NCBI RefSeq assembly: GCF_002127325.2
Contig: NC_035441.2
Location: 156,331,122-156,395,121 of the forward strand
Direction of reading: 5' to 3'
DNA: 64,000 bases
From: Helianthus annuus
Lineage: Eukaryota > Streptophyta > Magnoliopsida > Asterales > Asteraceae
In this document: positions 61,051 to 64,000 of the stretch, in pieces
Layout: each line of letters starts with the position of its first letter
Numbering within the stretch: the stretch's first letter is position 1
The notes under the pieces: model-generated
Told to the model about the DNA's origin: nothing
What the model saw: only the letters and a program-made list of their open reading frames with translations
Databases searched by the model: none
Made by a program: the position numbers and the translations under genes

Positions 61051-61242
61051 TCTGTATTCATTCAGTTAATTGCAGTACCAATATGATACTGGAACTTGAT
61101 ATATTACTCAACATGCGTTTTGCATCTATTAAAGCCATACAAAACAAATACTCGTATTGGTACTGGTGTTGTTTAGTCGTTATTACGAATACAACTCTAC
61201 GTTCAACAAATATTTTACCAACAAATATTTTACCGCCTGCTC

Positions 61243-61402
61243 GGTTTAAATATGAATATATATAAAAAACAATTTAGAAAAAATACCTTCAACTTATTAA
61301 TTTCTCAACCAGCAAGATATCAGTTTAAATATGAATATATATAAAAAACAATTTAGAAAAAAATACCTTCAAAACTTATTAATTTCTCAACCACCAAGAC
61401 AT
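61243..61402 (+). repeat. Tandem duplication of about 75-80 bp
   Basis: A block beginning GTTTAAATATGAATATATAT and ending near TTCTCAACCA occurs twice in a row with small differences. Confidence 0.8.
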
Positions 61403-61594
61403 AATAATTTTTTTTGTCTCTATTTGACAATTTTTTTCCCTACCTCTTCATTTAACTACTAATTTTCATTCCTTTTCATTCATTTCCACTTCGTAGATCA
61501 CGCTGATGGACATAATCCTCCTAACTGCATATTTTTTTCACTGATCTGCCCTAGTTCTCAACGCCACAATCCGCCACACTCCGCCACCACCACC

Positions 61595-61680
61595 TGTGTT
61601 ATCAAGAGACCCGTGTTCGAGTCTTGGGCAGCGCCCATTTTTGTGTTGATTTCCTTTTTTTACAGTTTCAAAAGAATTGC
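61595..61680 (+). other. Possible SINE fragment in solo LTR B
   Basis: GTGTTCGAGTC fits a Box B and is followed by a short GC-rich stretch, but no Box A, A-run or target duplication was found. Confidence 0.2.
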
Positions 61681-62032
61681 ACAACAGTCCTTGTTTTGTC
61701 ATAAGTTTAATATGAGCATAAATGACTAACTGGGTTAACTTAAATTAACTAAGACTAACTAATTTAAGTTAATTTCAAGGTTGCAAAATTACAACGTGCC
61801 CCTTCAACTATACTAACTTGATTAACTAACTTGGTTAATTTATTTAACTTAAACTCTCATTAACTTATCAAATAACTAACTACATTAGTTAACTCGGTTA
61901 AGTTACATAATCCTTAAAGCTCGTTAAAAGCTAACGGAACCAAAGGAGTTATAACTCTAACTAGTTCATTTTAACAATTTTGAACTTCAAAATATTAGAT
62001 TAATTTATTACTTAACTAGTTATAAAAGTAAC

Positions 62033-62054
62033 TATATATATATATATATATATA
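62033..62054. repeat. (TA)n microsatellite
   Basis: About eleven TA units within solo LTR B. Confidence 0.9.
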
Positions 62055-63589
62055 TGAATTATTAAACAATTTCATTTTATAAACGACTAACATAACCAAG
62101 CTTCGTTAAAAATGTTAATATTTCTAAATTCGTTAAATATTAATTTGATTAATTAACCACCTAAATAAAGACTAAATTAGATTAAAGAAAATTCCTTTAA
62201 ATGGTTATTTATTTCATGAAAAAATCTGAGGTTTCAGAGGTTAGGATTCGTATTTTCAAAACGGGTCGGATTTCGGGAATCCATTTTGACGGATGTCACA
62301 ATAAGCGTCGGCTGAATAACGAGAATCGCGCAAAGTGTCGGATCAGTCTTCTGATCGGATGGTCATCCGGTCGGATGACTTATTAGGTTCAAACGTACCA
62401 CCATCTGATCGGGTGGTCATCCGGACGGATGGCCATTCGATCGAATGGTCATTCGATCCAAAAGTGAGTTTCCAAAAATGGCTAACTTTTGAAGTGTTCA
62501 TTGTAGCAAGAACCAAGTCATTCGATCGGATGGCCATCCGATCGAATGACCGTTCGGTCGAATGACCTTTCGAGTGTAGGTTTCAAAGTTTAAGGTTTGA
62601 TTCAAAATAATTTAAGTATTGAAGGTTGTAAGGCACATGTTGTTCGGTCGGAGGGCCATTCAATCGGATGGCAGTCCGATCGGATAGCCATTTGACTGAA
62701 ATGATCTTTGTTCCTTTTTGGCAACCTTGTAAAGTTTCTAAGTTTTAAGTTTAACGGTGACGACATGGTACGTATTGAGACAACGGAAAACACACCAAGG
62801 CTCAGGCTGTCGGATCGGATGGGAATCACCCCGTCCGATCGGGTGTCTGTTCTTGACGGTATTCTTGTCTGAATCCGTAATCCGGTCATCTTCTCCGGCG
62901 ATGATCCATTTCCAAGCTGACTCTATACTATAAAACGAGTCTACAACCCGTTTGGGTCTGGATTTCACCATTTCAAGTAAAAGTTTGAAGAAAAATATGA
63001 AGTTAGTTGAAAAACTTAGATTTTAGTAAAGATTTGGTGTTAAACACATGGAAATCTCTTAGATCTGAGCTAGCACTTGACGGAAATGACATCTTGTACA
63101 AACCGTCATGATGACCTCACCTTCAAGAGCTTGAATCTTAGTGATTTCGCGGTGAAAAGTGTGATTTTAATGAAGAATCATGTGAGGGATTGTGCATAGA
63201 TTGAAGATGTACAAGATTTAAGTTGAAAACTTACAAGAATCGGCCTAGAATCGAAGGAAAATGCTCGAGAATGAGAGTGCGTGCGTCTGGATCAGAGGGC
63301 TCTGTCACATCAGTGAAGAATGATGTGACAGGTCCTATTTATAGTGTCAGAGAGGAGAAGGGCGGTGTAAGTGGGATGGATCGGATGGCTGTTCGGTCGA
63401 ATGGCCCTCCGATCGGATGGTCATCCGGTCGGATGTCCATTCGCACAGTCCAATCCCTTTTTGCCACTTTTTCGTCTTTGGTTCGTTTTGCGAGTTAGAT
63501 TAAGCGTTGCGTTGCGTATTATTGTGTAGAATTATCACTTACAAGATTTCTTAATTACACAAAAGTTCCCAAGTCTCCAAGTCTACATA

Positions 63590-63845
63590 AGTATCAAGTC
63601 TCTAGTATCTCGTTTAACCAAGTCTCAACTTCCACGAGTCTCAAGAGTCAAGAGTCAAGTATCAAGTTTCTAGTTTCAGGAATCAAGCCTCAAGTGTCAA
63701 GAATCAAGTTTCAAAATATCAAGAATCAAGTTTCAAAGTATCAAGTATCTAGCGTTAAGTATCAAGAATCAAGATTCAAGTGTCAAGAATCAAGTGTCTA
63801 GAATTAAGTATCCAGCATCACCAAGATTCAAGTTTCATAGCATTA
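63590..63845 (+). repeat. Degenerate short repeat of (A)AGTATCAAG / AGAATCAAG words
   Basis: Words of 8-12 bases built on ATCAAG recur more than 15 times in solo LTR A. A weaker patch of the same kind lies at about 59868-59960, near the other end of the same LTR. Confidence 0.7.
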
Positions 63846-64000
63846 AGATTCATAAAGTATCATTATTGTCAAGAATCACATAGTATAAGGGCTAAAATTG
63901 GCAAAAACTAAAAGTCTAGGGACGCAGGCGTTACATAGAAATCTATTGATAGATTTTTACTTAGGTTTTAGTTATGGGCCATGTAGTGGGTTTGGTAATG

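Larger units (their letters stand above)
60094..62300 (-). mobile_element. Solo LTR B, nested in A
   Basis: Starts TGTCACACCCCAACC in plus orientation, ends GGATGTCACA, and is flanked by identical ATAAG (60089-60093 and 62301-62305). It is 2207 bp with the conserved Tekay LTR border but different interior from A, so it is another subfamily. It lacks the palindrome cluster seen in A. Confidence 0.8.
59309..63935 (-). mobile_element. Solo LTR A, Tekay type, carrying a nested solo LTR
   Basis: In plus orientation it starts TGTCACATCCC and ends GGCGTTACA, like the Tekay-1 LTR, and is flanked by identical TAGAA (59304-59308 and 63936-63940). No primer site or polypurine tract adjoins either end, so the internal region was lost by LTR-LTR recombination. 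Without the insertion it is about 2.4 kb. It contains a palindrome cluster of TCGGATGG/CCATCCGA and TTCGATCGAA (62335-62700, 63375-63440) and a TATA box at 63335-63344 on the minus strand. Short frames inside are not genes. Confidence 0.85.

Noticed and set aside
62343..62889. Short frames in solo LTR A
   Set aside because: They run through the TCGGATGG palindrome cluster; repeat-derived and unconserved.

Overview
The window is plant nuclear DNA, almost certainly from a large-genome eudicot. I lean towards the daisy family (Asteraceae) from remembered resemblance of the LTR and gag sequences; nothing in the window proves it. It holds no intact host gene. It is a nest of transposable elements: three full-length LTR retrotransposons and one that runs off the left edge, two nested solo LTRs, LTR remnants of another family, Helitrons, hAT-type non-autonomous elements, tRNA-derived SINEs and tandem repeats. 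Most boundaries can be read directly from target-site duplications (TSDs).

Layout. 1-11061 (-): a Ty1/Copia element of Sirevirus type with open gag and pol, cut by the window edge inside its 3' LTR. 11147-11730: twelve copies of a 48-bp repeat, then a Gypsy-type LTR remnant to about 12475. 13350-14010: an old SINE split by a 541-bp hAT element. 14091-32984: a Helitron carrying a bZIP (AREB3/ABI5-like) fragment and a GPI8 (GPI transamidase) fragment. It is interrupted by an 11.4-kb Tekay-type chromovirus at 18058-29461 (-; TSD AAAAT), whose polyprotein is open. 33610-43114 (+; TSD ATCAA): a second Tekay-type element with an open polyprotein after removal of an 86-bp gag intron. 43115-48007: palindrome-rich AT-rich DNA, a retroelement pseudogene, a SINE with a 17-bp TSD, a four-copy 196-bp tandem repeat, a 120-bp hAT MITE and a perfect hairpin. 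48008-57635 (+; TSD CTCCA): a third, decayed Tekay-type element inside a second copy of the Gypsy LTR remnant. 58859: a Helitron 3' end. 58970 onward: one end of an hAT-like element. 59309-63935: a solo LTR (TSD TAGAA) containing another solo LTR at 60094-62300 (TSD ATAAG), which contains a Helitron 3' end.

How the parts work together. Each autonomous element encodes its own cycle: gag for particles, protease, reverse transcriptase/RNase H and integrase, with a C-terminal chromodomain in the Tekay types. LTRs supply promoter and termination, and an initiator-Met-tRNA-type primer site and a polypurine tract prime DNA synthesis. By LTR comparison the Copia element (no difference seen over 449 bp) and Tekay-1 (four substitutions seen in about 2.8 kb) are very young, Tekay-2 is slightly older (nine seen in 2257 bp) and Tekay-3 is old.

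The most unusual observations are: an equal-length (86 bp), same-phase intron in the gag of two Tekay elements; a fossil LTR-start/polypurine junction upstream of the real one in the same two elements; a cluster of short CpG-containing palindromes private to each LTR family; gag and pol of the Copia element in one frame separated by two stops lying at a possible splice acceptor; and the multi-level nesting at the right end. I saw no evidence of a new enzymatic or defence system.
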